DNA of 64,000 bases from Pseudarthrobacter phenanthrenivorans (GTDB lineage: Bacteria > Actinomycetota > Actinomycetes > Actinomycetales > Micrococcaceae), in NCBI RefSeq assembly GCF_000813845.1, contig NZ_JWTB01000020.1:37199-101198 (forward strand), in the 5' to 3' direction. Below the pieces are notes generated by a model. It made no database searches. It was not told the DNA's origin and worked only from the letters and a program-made list of their open reading frames with translations. A program made the translations under genes and the position numbers. Of the stretch, positions 27,917 through 35,983 are shown one piece after another. How positions within the stretch are numbered: position 1 is the first letter of the stretch; every line of letters starts with the position of its first letter.

Positions 27917-28972
27917 ATGCCCACAAAGATCGTGAAAACCACGACGGCGGCGCTCGCCCTGGCGCTCGGCCTCCTTGCGTCCCAGCCCGCCTTCGCCCAA
28001 ACAGCACAAGCGGACAGCACCAGCAACGACAACCAGGCCTTCACCTTCGCCGCCATCGGCGACATCCCCTACGGCGCCGCGGAGATCGCCAAGTTCCCGT
28101 CCCGCATCCAGGATCTCAACGCGGACAAGGACCTGACGTTTGTAGCACACGTGGGCGATATCAAGAACGGTTCCTCCGTTTGCTCGGACGAGTACTTCTC
28201 CTCCATCCGCGCCCAGTTCAACACCTTCACCCATCCTCTGGTCTACACGCCCGGCGACAACGAGTGGGTGGACTGCCACCGGACCAACAATGGCGCCTAC
28301 AACCCGCTGGAGCGCCTCGACAAGCTCCGGGAGATCTTCTTCAACCAGCCCGGCAAAACCCTTGGTGCCACCATGCCCGTGAAGAGCCAGGAGAACCTGG
28401 GACTCCCGGAGGACGTCAGCTTCACCAGGAACCGGGTGGCCTTCTCCGTGCTCAACGTCCAGGGCAGCAACAACTCCCTCCTGCCATGGACGGGCCTGGG
28501 CAAGACGGCGCCCACCCCGGAGCAGTTGGCGGAGGTGGACTACCGGACGGATGCGGTCATCGCCCAGATCCGCCAGACCTTCGCCGATGCGCGGCGCAGC
28601 AATGACCGGGCCGTGGTCCTTCTGCAGCAGGCGGACATGTTCGACCCCTCGCTGCTCGAGGCAGCGACCGCCAACCCGGACACGGTCTCCGGTTTCCGCC
28701 GGATCGTGCAGGCCATCGTCGAAGAGACCAACCGCTTCGACGCCCCGGTCTACCTGGTGAACGGCGACAGCCACGTTTTCGCCGAGAACCAGCCCCTCGC
28801 CGCGGGCTCACCCTGGCTGGACATCTACGGCTCACCGGCTGCGGACAACCTGCAGCGCATCACCGTGGACGGCGCCAACAACGCCGTGGACTATGTCCGC
28901 TTCACGGTCGCCGGCAACGGCGCCAAAGGCGCTGACGTGCTGAGCTGGGAAAAGGTCCCCTTCAGCCAGTAG
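27917..28972 (+). CDS. Secreted calcineurin-like metallophosphoesterase
   Basis: This 351-residue exported protein has a signal peptide ('TTTAALALALGLLASQPAFAQ'). The dimetal phosphoesterase motifs appear in order: 'AAIGDIPYG' (GD), 'FVAHVGDIKNG' (GDxx), 'YTPGDNEWVDC' (GDNE) and 'YLVNGDSHVF' (GHxH replaced by GDSH). The last motif is shared by a bacterial subgroup, so I still expect activity. The gene follows the phosphodiesterase gene with a GGAGC ribosome-binding site and ends at a perfect 15-bp hairpin. The two genes form a probable extracellular phosphate-scavenging operon (inference). No PHO-like box was recognised upstream. Confidence 0.85.
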   Translation: MPTKIVKTTTAALALALGLLASQPAFAQTAQADSTSNDNQAFTFAAIGDIPYGAAEIAKFPSRIQDLNADKDLTFVAHVGDIKNGSSVCSDEYFSSIRAQFNTFTHPLVYTPGDNEWVDCHRTNNGAYNPLERLDKLREIFFNQPGKTLGATMPVKSQENLGLPEDVSFTRNRVAFSVLNVQGSNNSLLPWTGLGKTAPTPEQLAEVDYRTDAVIAQIRQTFADARRSNDRAVVLLQQADMFDPSLLEAATANPDTVSGFRRIVQAIVEETNRFDAPVYLVNGDSHVFAENQPLAAGSPWLDIYGSPAADNLQRITVDGANNAVDYVRFTVAGNGAKGADVLSWEKVPFSQ

Positions 28973-28986
28973 CCACCTGGCGGAAA

Positions 28987-29020
28987 CGGACGACGGCGGG
29001 TGCCCACCCGCCGTCGTCCG
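28987..29020 (+). terminator. Terminator hairpin, GACGACGGCGGG family
   Basis: A perfect 15-bp stem CGGACGACGGCGGGT / ACCCGCCGTCGTCCG with a GCCC loop lies 15 nt past the metallophosphatase stop. Confidence 0.8.
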
Positions 29021-29149
29021 CTGTGGATTATTGGGTCTGGACACAGGTGGCCGCCGGATTTATTGTGCAAGCGTGGCGGCTGCCTGACTGGCAGGATGGC
29101 AAGCTCTGCCGGTCCGCTGTTGCAGCCGTCCATCATGAGGAGGCAGCAG

Positions 29150-29605
29150 ATGACACACGTTGAAGAGGTTGAGGAGACCGTGGAAGTGGCTGTCCCGGTT
29201 CGGACGGCTTACAACCAGTGGACCCAGTTCGAATCCTTTCCGCAGTTCATGTCCGGCGTCGAGTCGATCACCCAGCTGACTGATACCACCAACCACTGGG
29301 TCACCAACGTGGGCGGCGCGAAGCGGGAGTTCGACACTGAAATCGTCGACCAGGAGCCGGATGACAGGATCGCCTGGCGCAGCACCGACGGCAAGTCGCA
29401 CGCCGGCATCATCAGGTTCACGCCGATGGATGCCAACCACACCAAGGTCAAAGTGCACTTCGAATGGACTCCGGAAAACGCCACGGAAAAGGTAGGCGCG
29501 GCCCTGAAGATCGACGAGATGCAGGTCAAGGCCGACATGCGCAGGTTCAAGGAATTCATCGAATCGCGCGGCACGGAAACCGGTGGCTGGCGCGGCGACG
29601 TCTAG
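29150..29605 (+). CDS. SRPBCC (polyketide cyclase/START-like) family protein
   Basis: This 151-residue protein has the SRPBCC fold typical of 'coenzyme Q-binding/cyclase' members: 'VEVAVPVRTAYNQWTQFESF', 'PQFMSGVESI', 'WVTNVGGAKREFDTEIVDQE' and 'DDRIAWRSTDGKSHAGIIRF'. These proteins bind hydrophobic ligands in a helix-capped pocket. Actinobacterial members often occur near stress genes and have no known reaction. ATG 29150 has GAGGAGG 6 nt upstream; ATG 29135 is an in-frame alternative but poorly spaced. It is monocistronic, ending at a hairpin shared with the convergent GNAT gene. Confidence 0.82.
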   Translation: MTHVEEVEETVEVAVPVRTAYNQWTQFESFPQFMSGVESITQLTDTTNHWVTNVGGAKREFDTEIVDQEPDDRIAWRSTDGKSHAGIIRFTPMDANHTKVKVHFEWTPENATEKVGAALKIDEMQVKADMRRFKEFIESRGTETGGWRGDV

Positions 29606-29626
29606 GAATGAAGTCCAGGAAAACGG

Positions 29627-29666
29627 AAGCGGGCGACGGCGGCTGCCCACCCGCCGTCGTCCGCTT
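29627..29666. terminator. Bidirectional terminator hairpin, GACGACGGCGGG family
   Basis: AAGCGGGCGACGGCGG pairs with CCGCCGTCGTCCGCTT (one G-T pair) around an 8-nt loop. It is flanked by GGAA and TTCC. It separates the convergent SRPBCC and GNAT genes. Confidence 0.75.
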
Positions 29667-29692
29667 TCCTTATGTGCCTGGCAGGTGCCTGG

Positions 29693-30166
29693 CTAGAGTC
29701 GGAGCTCCATGAAGACGCTGTTTGGGTCCGGCACGTAGTCGGCGAAGGGCGGGCATTCGGTGAAGCCGTGGCGGGCGTAGAGGCGGCGCGCGGGTGCGAA
29801 GTAGTCCTCGGTCCCGGTTTCCAGGCAGACCCGCTCCAGGTTCCTGGCCCTCGCGTCGTCGAGGATGTGCCGGAGCATGCGGGTGGCTACGCCACGGCTC
29901 CGGGCGGATTCTGTGGTGCGCATGGACTTGAGTTCGCCATCCGTTGCCTGGCCCGTGGGGGAGTCCAGGAGCTTCAGGGCGCCGCATCCCAGCAGGTTCC
30001 CGTCCTCCCGGGCCGTCCAGAAAGTGATCGACGGCGCGGACAGCGCGGAGTGGTCCAGGGCGTGGACGCTTTCGGCCGGCGAGGTGGCGAACATGTCCGC
30101 CAGGTGTTCGCTGAGGAGCTGCTGGACATCACTGCGTGCGGCGTGGTCCCGGTCAATGGAAATCAT
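29693..30166 (-). CDS. GNAT-family N-acetyltransferase
   Basis: This 157-residue acetyltransferase transfers an acetyl group from acetyl-CoA to an unknown amine. The CoA-binding motif A is 'LKSMRTTESARSRGVATRML' (R-x-x-G-x-A form), followed by 'RNLERVCLETGTEDYFAPAR' and the motif B 'LYARHGFTECPPFADYVPDP'. This arrangement is like the PanZ/YsnE-type amino-acid or phosphinothricin-like acyltransferases. I chose ATG 30166 (MISIDRD) as the family-typical start; a longer frame to 30535 would collide with the patatin gene. It faces away from a small ORF and the patatin gene. Confidence 0.85.
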   Translation of the reverse strand: MISIDRDHAARSDVQQLLSEHLADMFATSPAESVHALDHSALSAPSITFWTAREDGNLLGCGALKLLDSPTGQATDGELKSMRTTESARSRGVATRMLRHILDDARARNLERVCLETGTEDYFAPARRLYARHGFTECPPFADYVPDPNSVFMELRL

Positions 30167-30250
30167 CGCCCTCAAATGTACCCGTTGCGCGGCGCGGTCC
30201 GGTGTGCCATGATTCCCGTGATCGTGACCCGTCCCCAGGAGGTGAGACCC

Positions 30251-30310
30251 ATGAAAGCTGTATCCGTAATGGGTGCTCCCTCGCAGCCCACGATCACGCG
30301 GCTGAACTAG
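30251..30310 (+). CDS. Short ORF with a strong ribosome-binding site (19 aa, possible leader peptide)
   Basis: The sequence GGAGGTGAGACCC precedes ATG 30251, an almost perfect Shine-Dalgarno at good spacing. The reading frame encodes 'MKAVSVMGAPSQPTITRLN' and stops at TAG. It lies 46 nt upstream of the patatin gene and in the same direction. No known leader-peptide residue run (His, Trp, Cys, Leu) is seen. It may be a translated leader or a small protein; the evidence is the ribosome-binding site alone. Confidence 0.4.
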   Translation: MKAVSVMGAPSQPTITRLN

Positions 30311-30356
30311 TCGCCGCCGGGAGCGCCGCACAGGCAATTCGCGAAAGGCGACTCCC

Positions 30357-31271
30357 ATGAATTCAACACCTTCTTCCATCGCACAGTCCGTGCCGGCCTC
30401 CCGCCGCGCCCTGGTCCTCGGCGGCGGCGGATCAACCGGCAACGCATGGCTGATCGGCGTCCTTGCCGGCGTGGCCGATGCCGGGCTGGATGTGACCACT
30501 GCTGACCTGGTCATCGGAACCTCGGCCGGATCCACCGCGGCGGCCCAAGTTTCCGGCGCCGCGCCGGCGGACCTGTACGCCGCCGTCGTTGACGCCGCGC
30601 CTCAGCAGCGAACGGCTCCGGCCGGGGCAGCCGGTGGGGTCCCCGCCGCCAGGCCGGTGTCCGACCACCTTGAGCGGACCGGCCGGATTATTGCCTCCGC
30701 TGAAGACCCGGCCGACATGCGGCGCCGGATGGGCGCCCTGGCGCTGGACCTTGCTGCCGGACACGACGCCTCGGGGCGGTGGCGTGCCACCGTGGCGGCC
30801 CGATTGCCTGCAGCGTCCTGGCCGCAGCATGATCTGCTCATCACCGCCGTCGACGCACACACCGGCGAGCCGGCGGTGTTTCACCGCGACAGCGGCATCG
30901 ACCTGGTGGATGCGGTTGCCGCCAGCTGTTCCAGTGGTTCGGCCTACCGGATCGGTGCCAACAGCTATATCGACGGCGGCTACCGGCGCAACGAGAACGC
31001 GGACCTGGCCGCCGGTTGTGGGCGCGTCCTGGTCCTGTCGCCCTTTGGCGGCAGGACGCGGATGCCGCTGGAGTGGGGCATGCAGCTTGCGGCGCAGGTC
31101 GAGGAGTTGCGGGCGGGCGGGAGCATGGTGGAAACAGTCTTCCCGGAGGGCGACGCCGAGTACATGTTCGGCGCCAACGCCATGGACCTGTCCCTGCGTC
31201 CGGCCGCCGCCCAGGCGGGGTACAACCAGGGGAAAGGCCTGGCGGGAAAGCTCGCGGAATTCTGGCGCTGA
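30357..31271 (+). CDS. Patatin-like phospholipase family protein
   Basis: This 304-residue serine hydrolase has the patatin oxyanion loop 'ALVLGGGGSTGNAWLIGVL', the nucleophile Ser56 in 'VIGTSAGST' and the dyad Asp206 in 'SYIDGGYRR'. It likely cleaves acyl ester bonds in phospholipids or related lipids in the cytoplasm or at the membrane; no signal peptide is visible. The G-G-G-G-S-T-G loop replaces the usual G-G-G-x-R/K-G, a variation common in actinobacterial members. The ATG at 30357 follows GAAAGGCGACTCCC. A short ORF with a strong ribosome-binding site lies just upstream and may affect its expression. Confidence 0.88.
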   Translation: MNSTPSSIAQSVPASRRALVLGGGGSTGNAWLIGVLAGVADAGLDVTTADLVIGTSAGSTAAAQVSGAAPADLYAAVVDAAPQQRTAPAGAAGGVPAARPVSDHLERTGRIIASAEDPADMRRRMGALALDLAAGHDASGRWRATVAARLPAASWPQHDLLITAVDAHTGEPAVFHRDSGIDLVDAVAASCSSGSAYRIGANSYIDGGYRRNENADLAAGCGRVLVLSPFGGRTRMPLEWGMQLAAQVEELRAGGSMVETVFPEGDAEYMFGANAMDLSLRPAAAQAGYNQGKGLAGKLAEFWR

Positions 31272-31325
31272 CTGCCTGGGAAGTAGGGAAGCGAAAGCAG
31301 CGGGAAGCCAGGCAGAGCACACGAA

Positions 31326-31368
31326 GGAGGCGGACGGCGCCGGGGATGTCCCGGCGTCATCCGCCTCC
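31326..31368. terminator. Bidirectional terminator hairpin between patatin and DUF427 genes
   Basis: GGAGGCGGACGGCGCCGGG pairs with CCCGGCGTCATCCGCCTCC (one mismatch, one G-T) around a 5-nt loop. It lies between two convergent stops. Confidence 0.7.
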
Positions 31369-31377
31369 GTGCGCCTG

Positions 31378-31662
31378 CTAGTCCTCGATGGTGACCCCGC
31401 GCCAGAACGCCACCCGGTCCTCGATGTGCTTGGCGCGCGGCTTGGGCTCCGGGTAATACCAGGCCGCGGCCTCATTCAGCGCACCGTCCACCTCGAGCGT
31501 GTGGTAGCTGGCCTGGCCCTTCCAAGGGCAAAACGTATTCTTGTCGCTGTCCCGCAGGTAGTCGGCCTTCACGGCGTCACGCGGGAAATAGTGGTTGCCC
31601 TCCACCACCACGGTGTCCGCGGATTCGGCGATGACTTTTCCGTTCCAAATAGCCCTGACCAT
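31378..31662 (-). CDS. DUF427 family protein
   Basis: This 94-residue protein matches DUF427 closely. It has 'MVRAIWNGKVIAESADTVVV', 'EGNHYFPRDAVKADYL', 'NTFCPWKGQASYHTLEVDG' and 'AAWYYPEPKPRAKHIEDRVA'. The invariant Cys-Pro-Trp-Lys-Gly and Tyr-Tyr-Pro-x-Pro blocks are intact. The family has a compact beta fold and no established biochemical role. The ATG at 31662 is followed by the family-typical N terminus; frames extending to 31986 are rejected. It is divergent from the LysR gene. Confidence 0.9.
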   Translation of the reverse strand: MVRAIWNGKVIAESADTVVVEGNHYFPRDAVKADYLRDSDKNTFCPWKGQASYHTLEVDGALNEAAAWYYPEPKPRAKHIEDRVAFWRGVTIED

Positions 31663-31810
31663 AGGGTTCCCTTCCGTGGCTGCCGCATGCTGCAGGCAGT
31701 GCTTCCTAGAGCTTCCAACGGTGCGGGCCACCCGCTTGTTCCCGGAAGTCCACGGCCCGGCACGCCTGAAGCGGTGCCCGGGTGTTCCGCAAAGGGTACA
31801 TTCTGGACTC

Positions 31811-32746
31811 ATGACAGAAATCCGGTGGCTGGAGGCATTCGTCGCAGTAGCGGAAGAGCTGCACTTCGGCCGGGCGGCAGAGCGCCTCCACACCTCGCAG
31901 TCCCCGCTGAGCCAGGTCATCCGAAAGCTCGAGGCGGACCTGGGCACCCGCCTCTTCGAGCGCAACACCAGGAGCGTGGCCCTCACCCCGGCCGGACATG
32001 CCCTCCTGCCCCGGGCCTACAGGGTCCTCCGGGAAATGCGGTTGGCGCGGGAAGCCGCCCAAGCCGAAGTTGAGGGGGTCCGGGGCAGCATCAGGATCGG
32101 ATTCTCGGGTGCGGTAAACCACCTGACCCTTCCGCCGCTGACGCGGGCCGTCCGCCGCCGCTACCCGGATATCAAAATGGAACTCACCAGCCGGGTGCGC
32201 ACGGCCGATGGCCTGGCCAGCGTTGCGAACGGAACGCTGGACCTCGCTTTCGTCGGTCTTCCCGAGAATCCGGGCCCGTCCGTGCTGACCCGCCTGGTGG
32301 CAAGCGAGGAAATTGGCGCTGTGCTCCCGCTGGACCACCCGCTCGCGGGGAAGGAGTCGATTCCCCTGCGGTCATTGGCCGGCGATGATTTCATTTCACC
32401 GCCGCTGGATGGCTCCTCGTCGATGACGGAAGTGATGCTTGCCTCCTGCCTCGCGGCTGGATTCCGCCCGCGTGTGGTCCAGGAGCTCTCCGACCCCTAC
32501 ATGGTGTTGACCTTCGTGGCGGCCGGCGTGGGGGTCACCCTGATGAGCAGCGGGATATCCGGCATCATCCCCTCAGGAGCAACATATGTGCCCCTCGACG
32601 ACCCGCCGCACTTCATGAACCACGCCATCGCCTGGTCTGCCGAAAACGATTCACCCGTCCTGGCCGCCGTCCTCGCCGTCGTCGAAGAGGTCTTTCCGGA
32701 CAGCGCGCACACTTCATCGGGATTAAGTGAAAATCACACAAAGTGA
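31811..32746 (+). CDS. LysR-family transcriptional regulator
   Basis: This 311-residue LysR regulator has an N-terminal winged helix-turn-helix (1-60: 'RWLEAFVAVAEELHFGRAAE', 'RLHTSQSPLSQVIRKLEADL'), a linker helix, and an effector-binding domain from about 90 ('RGSIRIGFSGAVNHLTLPPL'). Its inducer-domain pattern is like regulators of aromatic and hydroaromatic catabolism (BenM/CatR/QsuR branch). The gene is 139 nt upstream of, and co-directional with, the MHS symporter and quinate/shikimate-type dehydrogenase cluster, so it probably controls that cluster (inference). The start at ATG 31811 is fixed by the HTH position. A LysR T-N11-A box could not be placed with confidence. Confidence 0.88.
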   Translation: MTEIRWLEAFVAVAEELHFGRAAERLHTSQSPLSQVIRKLEADLGTRLFERNTRSVALTPAGHALLPRAYRVLREMRLAREAAQAEVEGVRGSIRIGFSGAVNHLTLPPLTRAVRRRYPDIKMELTSRVRTADGLASVANGTLDLAFVGLPENPGPSVLTRLVASEEIGAVLPLDHPLAGKESIPLRSLAGDDFISPPLDGSSSMTEVMLASCLAAGFRPRVVQELSDPYMVLTFVAAGVGVTLMSSGISGIIPSGATYVPLDDPPHFMNHAIAWSAENDSPVLAAVLAVVEEVFPDSAHTSSGLSENHTK

Positions 32747-32828
32747 TAGACCGTTTTAGTCGTGGACTTACTAAGTGATGGCAGCCACACTGGATGAAGA
32801 AGCCGCCTAACGCGGCAAACCATCCTGC

Positions 32829-32868
32829 GGCCAGGACCGTCCCCAGGGCCCCCGGGACGGTCCTGGCC
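32829..32868 (+). promoter_or_regulatory. Strong hairpin in the leader of cluster A
   Basis: A perfect 15-bp stem GGCCAGGACCGTCCC / GGGACGGTCCTGGCC with a 10-nt loop ends 17 nt before the symporter ATG and just upstream of its GAAAGGG ribosome-binding site. It may end the LysR transcript or modulate symporter expression. No U-tract follows. Confidence 0.5.
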
Positions 32869-32885
32869 ATAAGAAAGGGAACACC

Positions 32886-34298
32886 ATGTCAGTGTCGACA
32901 GTGGGTACAGTGCGCCCAAAAAACAATGCAAAAATCGCTGCAGTTTCAGGGTTCGTAGGCAGCGCCCTTGAGTACTACGACTTCTTCATCTTCGGCTCGG
33001 CGGCCGCCCTGATCTTCGGAAAGCTGTTCTTCGCCCCGGGTCCGTCGTCCATGCTGTTGTCCTTTGCAACGGTAGGGGTGGCCTACGTAGCCCGCCCGCT
33101 GGGAGCCGTGATCTGCGGACACTTGGGCGACAAGTTCGGCCGTAAACGGGTCCTGCTCCTTACCCTCCTGCTGATGGGCACCTCCACCTTCCTCATCGGC
33201 TGCCTGCCCACCTACAGCCAGATCGGAATGGCAGCGCCTGTCCTCATTGTGGTTCTCCGCCTGGTCCAGGGGTTGTCGGCCGGCGGCGAATCACCCGGCT
33301 CAAGTTCGCTCACCCTTGAGCACGCCCCGGACCGGAAGCGCGCCTTCTACACCAGCTGGACCATGAGCGGCATCATGTTCGGCATCGTGCTTTCCACCCT
33401 CGTCTTCATCCCGGTGGCGTCCATGCCTGAGGACCAACTGCTCTCCTGGGGCTGGCGGATTCCCTTCCTTGCCAGCGCCGTGGTTACGGTCGTCGCGTTC
33501 ATCCTTCGCCGCCTCCTCGAAGAACCCACAGTGTTCGCCGAAGTCAAGGAACACGACGACGTGGTGAAGGTACCGCTCATCACCCTGTTCCGGCACCACT
33601 GGGCCACCGTCCTGCGTGTCACCATGATGTCCCTCTTCACCATCATCAACACGATCATCAACGTCTTCGCCCTCTCCTACGCGACTTCCGTTGTGGGCGT
33701 GGAAAAAGGGCTGATGCTCACGGTCATCGCCGTAGCCAACCTTGCCGCCGTCGGGATGGGCCCGCTGACCGGGATGCTTGCGGACCGGATCGGCCGCAAA
33801 CCCGTCTTCGTCTCCGGGCTCCTGCTGCAGACGGGCATGGTCTACGTGTTCTTCACGGCCCTCACGTCCGCCAACGTCCCGCTGATCTTCGTCACCGGCA
33901 TCCTGCTGATCGGCGTTGCCTACACCGCCACCAACTCGATCTACCCCGCGTACTTCCCCGAGCAGTTCCCGGTGAAAGTCCGGTACTCAGGCATGGCCAT
34001 CAGCCTCATGTTCGGCCTGCTCCTGGCGGGATTCGCGCCCGCCATTTCCGAGCTGCTGATCGGCGGAGACAAGGCCAACTGGCTTCCCGTGGCTACCTTC
34101 GCAGCCGTTGCCTGCGCCATCTCCGCCATCGCGGCCCTGATGGCACCGGAAACGTTCAAGACGCCGACTGCCCTGCTGGGACTGAGGAAATCCGATCCCC
34201 GCCTCCGTACGTCGTCCGTCAGTAGTCCGACGGCGGCCGCTGAGTCCGCAGCCGATTCCGGCCCCGCCGGTGCGGCCACCAGCAAGGTGCAGGCATGA
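32886..34298 (+). CDS. MHS-family (MFS) metabolite:proton symporter, shikimate-permease-like
   Basis: This 470-residue inner-membrane transporter has 12 predicted helices. It shows the metabolite:H+ symporter signatures 'SALEYYDFFIFGSAAALIF', 'GHLGDKFGRKRVLLLTLLLM' (loop 2-3) and 'RLVQGLSAGGESPGSSSLTL' after helix 4, plus the second 'LADRIGRKPVF' loop. Relatives include ShiA and the ProP/KgtP group, which import organic acids with protons. Coupling to a quinate/shikimate-type dehydrogenase gene (4-nt ATGA overlap) suggests a hydroaromatic acid substrate (inference). A Ser/Ala/Pro-rich cytoplasmic tail follows helix 12. Confidence 0.92.
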   Translation: MSVSTVGTVRPKNNAKIAAVSGFVGSALEYYDFFIFGSAAALIFGKLFFAPGPSSMLLSFATVGVAYVARPLGAVICGHLGDKFGRKRVLLLTLLLMGTSTFLIGCLPTYSQIGMAAPVLIVVLRLVQGLSAGGESPGSSSLTLEHAPDRKRAFYTSWTMSGIMFGIVLSTLVFIPVASMPEDQLLSWGWRIPFLASAVVTVVAFILRRLLEEPTVFAEVKEHDDVVKVPLITLFRHHWATVLRVTMMSLFTIINTIINVFALSYATSVVGVEKGLMLTVIAVANLAAVGMGPLTGMLADRIGRKPVFVSGLLLQTGMVYVFFTALTSANVPLIFVTGILLIGVAYTATNSIYPAYFPEQFPVKVRYSGMAISLMFGLLLAGFAPAISELLIGGDKANWLPVATFAAVACAISAIAALMAPETFKTPTALLGLRKSDPRLRTSSVSSPTAAAESAADSGPAGAATSKVQA

Positions 34299-35203
34299 GG
34301 GAGCAAACCCTGCCGGTCCCGCCGTTCCTGACCCGTGAAGCCGACATCAACCACCGCCATGTTGTGGGGCTGCTCGGGGCCGGGATTGGCGGCTCGCTTA
34401 CCCCGGTACTCCATGAGGCGGAGGCAGACAGGCTTGGCCTTGCCTATACCTACCGGGTCATCGACCTTGATGCCATCGGACAGCCGGCAGAAATGTCTGC
34501 CGCGCTGGTCCGAAGTGCGGCAGACTTTGGCTACGACGGCCTGAACGTGACCCATCCGAGCAAACAGCTGGTCCAGGAGGGCCTTGACGAACTTTCGCCC
34601 GAGGCCCGCGTCCTGGGCGCGGTAAACGCCATCACCTTCCACGGCGGCAAAGCCGTGGGCCACAACACCGACCACTCCGGCTTCATCGGCGGCCTCCGGG
34701 CCGGTCTTCCGTTTGCTGCCACCAGTTCGGTAGTGCAGATCGGGGCCGGCGGGGCCGGCGCGGCCGTGGCATTCGGCCTCCTGGGCGCAGGGATCACCCA
34801 CTTGGTCATCGCCGACATCGACCCGGCCCGTGCCGAGGCCCTGGCCACCAGGCTGGCCCCACATTTCCCGGACAGCACCCTGTCAGTTACGGGTACGGAC
34901 GCCGTGGCCGCAAGCCTTCAGGCCGCTGAAGGCCTGGTGAACGCGACCCCGATCGGGATGGCCGGACACCCCGGCATCCCCGTGGACCCGGCCTGGATCC
35001 ATCCCCGGCTGTGGGTTGCAGACGTGGTCTACCGGCCGCTTGAAACCCAGCTGATCAAGGCGGCGCGCAGCAAGGGCTGTGCCGTCCTCGACGGCGGGCG
35101 CATGGTGGTGGGGCAGGCAGCGGCTTCCTTCGAGCTCTTCACCGGCATCCGCGCCGACGCCGACCACATGCTGGCAACGTTCCAGCAGGCAGCAGCCGCA
35201 TGA
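34295..35203 (+). CDS. Quinate/shikimate dehydrogenase, QsuD type
   Basis: This 302-residue AroE-family dehydrogenase interconverts quinate or shikimate and its 3-dehydro form with NAD(P). Catalytic Lys90 ('NVTHPSKQ'), Asn111 and Asp126 ('GHNTDHSGF') are intact, and the Rossmann loop is 'QIGAGGAGAAVAFGLL'. The N-terminal substrate loop reads 'SLTPVLHEAE', not the AroE 'SxSP..HN', and the C-terminal 'DVVYRPLETQLIKAA' and 'LFTG' blocks resemble catabolic QsuD of Corynebacterium. I therefore favour a catabolic role. It is coupled at both ends to its neighbours by ATGA overlaps. Confidence 0.88.
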   Translation: MREQTLPVPPFLTREADINHRHVVGLLGAGIGGSLTPVLHEAEADRLGLAYTYRVIDLDAIGQPAEMSAALVRSAADFGYDGLNVTHPSKQLVQEGLDELSPEARVLGAVNAITFHGGKAVGHNTDHSGFIGGLRAGLPFAATSSVVQIGAGGAGAAVAFGLLGAGITHLVIADIDPARAEALATRLAPHFPDSTLSVTGTDAVAASLQAAEGLVNATPIGMAGHPGIPVDPAWIHPRLWVADVVYRPLETQLIKAARSKGCAVLDGGRMVVGQAAASFELFTGIRADADHMLATFQQAAAA

Positions 35204-35943
35204 TGAACCACCCATCACCCCGCACCATCGCAGAATCCTGCTGCCTGGTGATCGGAGCGGCCAGCGGCATAGGGCAAGCGACCGCAGAACTCCTGCGGGC
35301 TTCCGGCGCCGCCGTCGTGGGAGCGGACCTGCCCTCGGCCGCCTGGCCCGCGGAATCCGGCGCCCGCTCACTCGCCCTGGACGTCACCGATCCGTCCTCT
35401 GTTGCAGCGGCCGTGCTGACAGCAACGGAGGATATGGGAGGGCTGGACGCGGTCGTGAACTGCGCGGGCATCCTTGGTCCCGTGGCATCGGCCGCGTCCA
35501 CGTCAGTGGAGGACTTCGAACGCATCGTGAGGATCAACCTCACGGGGGCATTCATTGTCTCGCAGGCGGTCCTGCCTGGGATGGCCAAAGCGGGCTACGG
35601 CCGGCTGCTTCACATTTCCTCCACCGCGGGCAAGGAAGGCGTGGTCAACATGCCTGCCTATTCCGCCAGCAAGGCCGGGATCCTGGGCCTGGTCAAATCC
35701 TTGGCCAAGGAATTCGCCACCGATGGCATCACCGTGAACGCCCTCGCACCGGGCAACGTGGTAACCCCGCTTTTCGCCGAAGTTCCGCCTGCGCAACAGA
35801 AGGAACAGGCCGCCAAGATCCCCATGGGCAGGTTCGGCACGCCCGCCGAGGCAGCAGCGCTCATCGAATTCATCGTTTCGCCGGCGGCCTCCTACACCAC
35901 CGGCTTCGTTTTCGACCTGTCCGGCGGCCGTGCCACCTACTAG
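35200..35943 (+). CDS. Short-chain dehydrogenase/reductase (SDR)
   Basis: This 247-residue classical SDR has the cofactor motif 'VIGAASGIGQATAELL', the 'NCAGILGP' NNAG-like motif, catalytic Ser in 'HISSTAGKEG', and Tyr-x-x-x-Lys in 'MPAYSASKAGILGL'. An Asp after strand 2 ('VVGADLP') favours NAD(H). It oxidises or reduces an alcohol/ketone pair, probably an intermediate of cluster A. The ATG overlaps the upstream stop by 4 nt; no ribosome-binding site is needed if translation is coupled. Substrate unknown. Confidence 0.9.
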   Translation: MMNHPSPRTIAESCCLVIGAASGIGQATAELLRASGAAVVGADLPSAAWPAESGARSLALDVTDPSSVAAAVLTATEDMGGLDAVVNCAGILGPVASAASTSVEDFERIVRINLTGAFIVSQAVLPGMAKAGYGRLLHISSTAGKEGVVNMPAYSASKAGILGLVKSLAKEFATDGITVNALAPGNVVTPLFAEVPPAQQKEQAAKIPMGRFGTPAEAAALIEFIVSPAASYTTGFVFDLSGGRATY

Positions 35944-35983
35944 CAGCCCCACACCCACCAGCACCAGAAAGACGGCACCACCG

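Noticed and set aside
26975..28774. Minus-strand frame opposite the two secreted phosphodiesterase genes
   Set aside because: Val/Gly/Ala-rich translation without motifs, opposite two genes with signal peptides and active sites.
27002..28972. Toxin-like or nuclease function for the secreted phosphodiesterase pair
   Set aside because: Active-site motifs fit GDPD/PI-PLC and calcineurin-like phosphoesterases; no toxin or immunity features.
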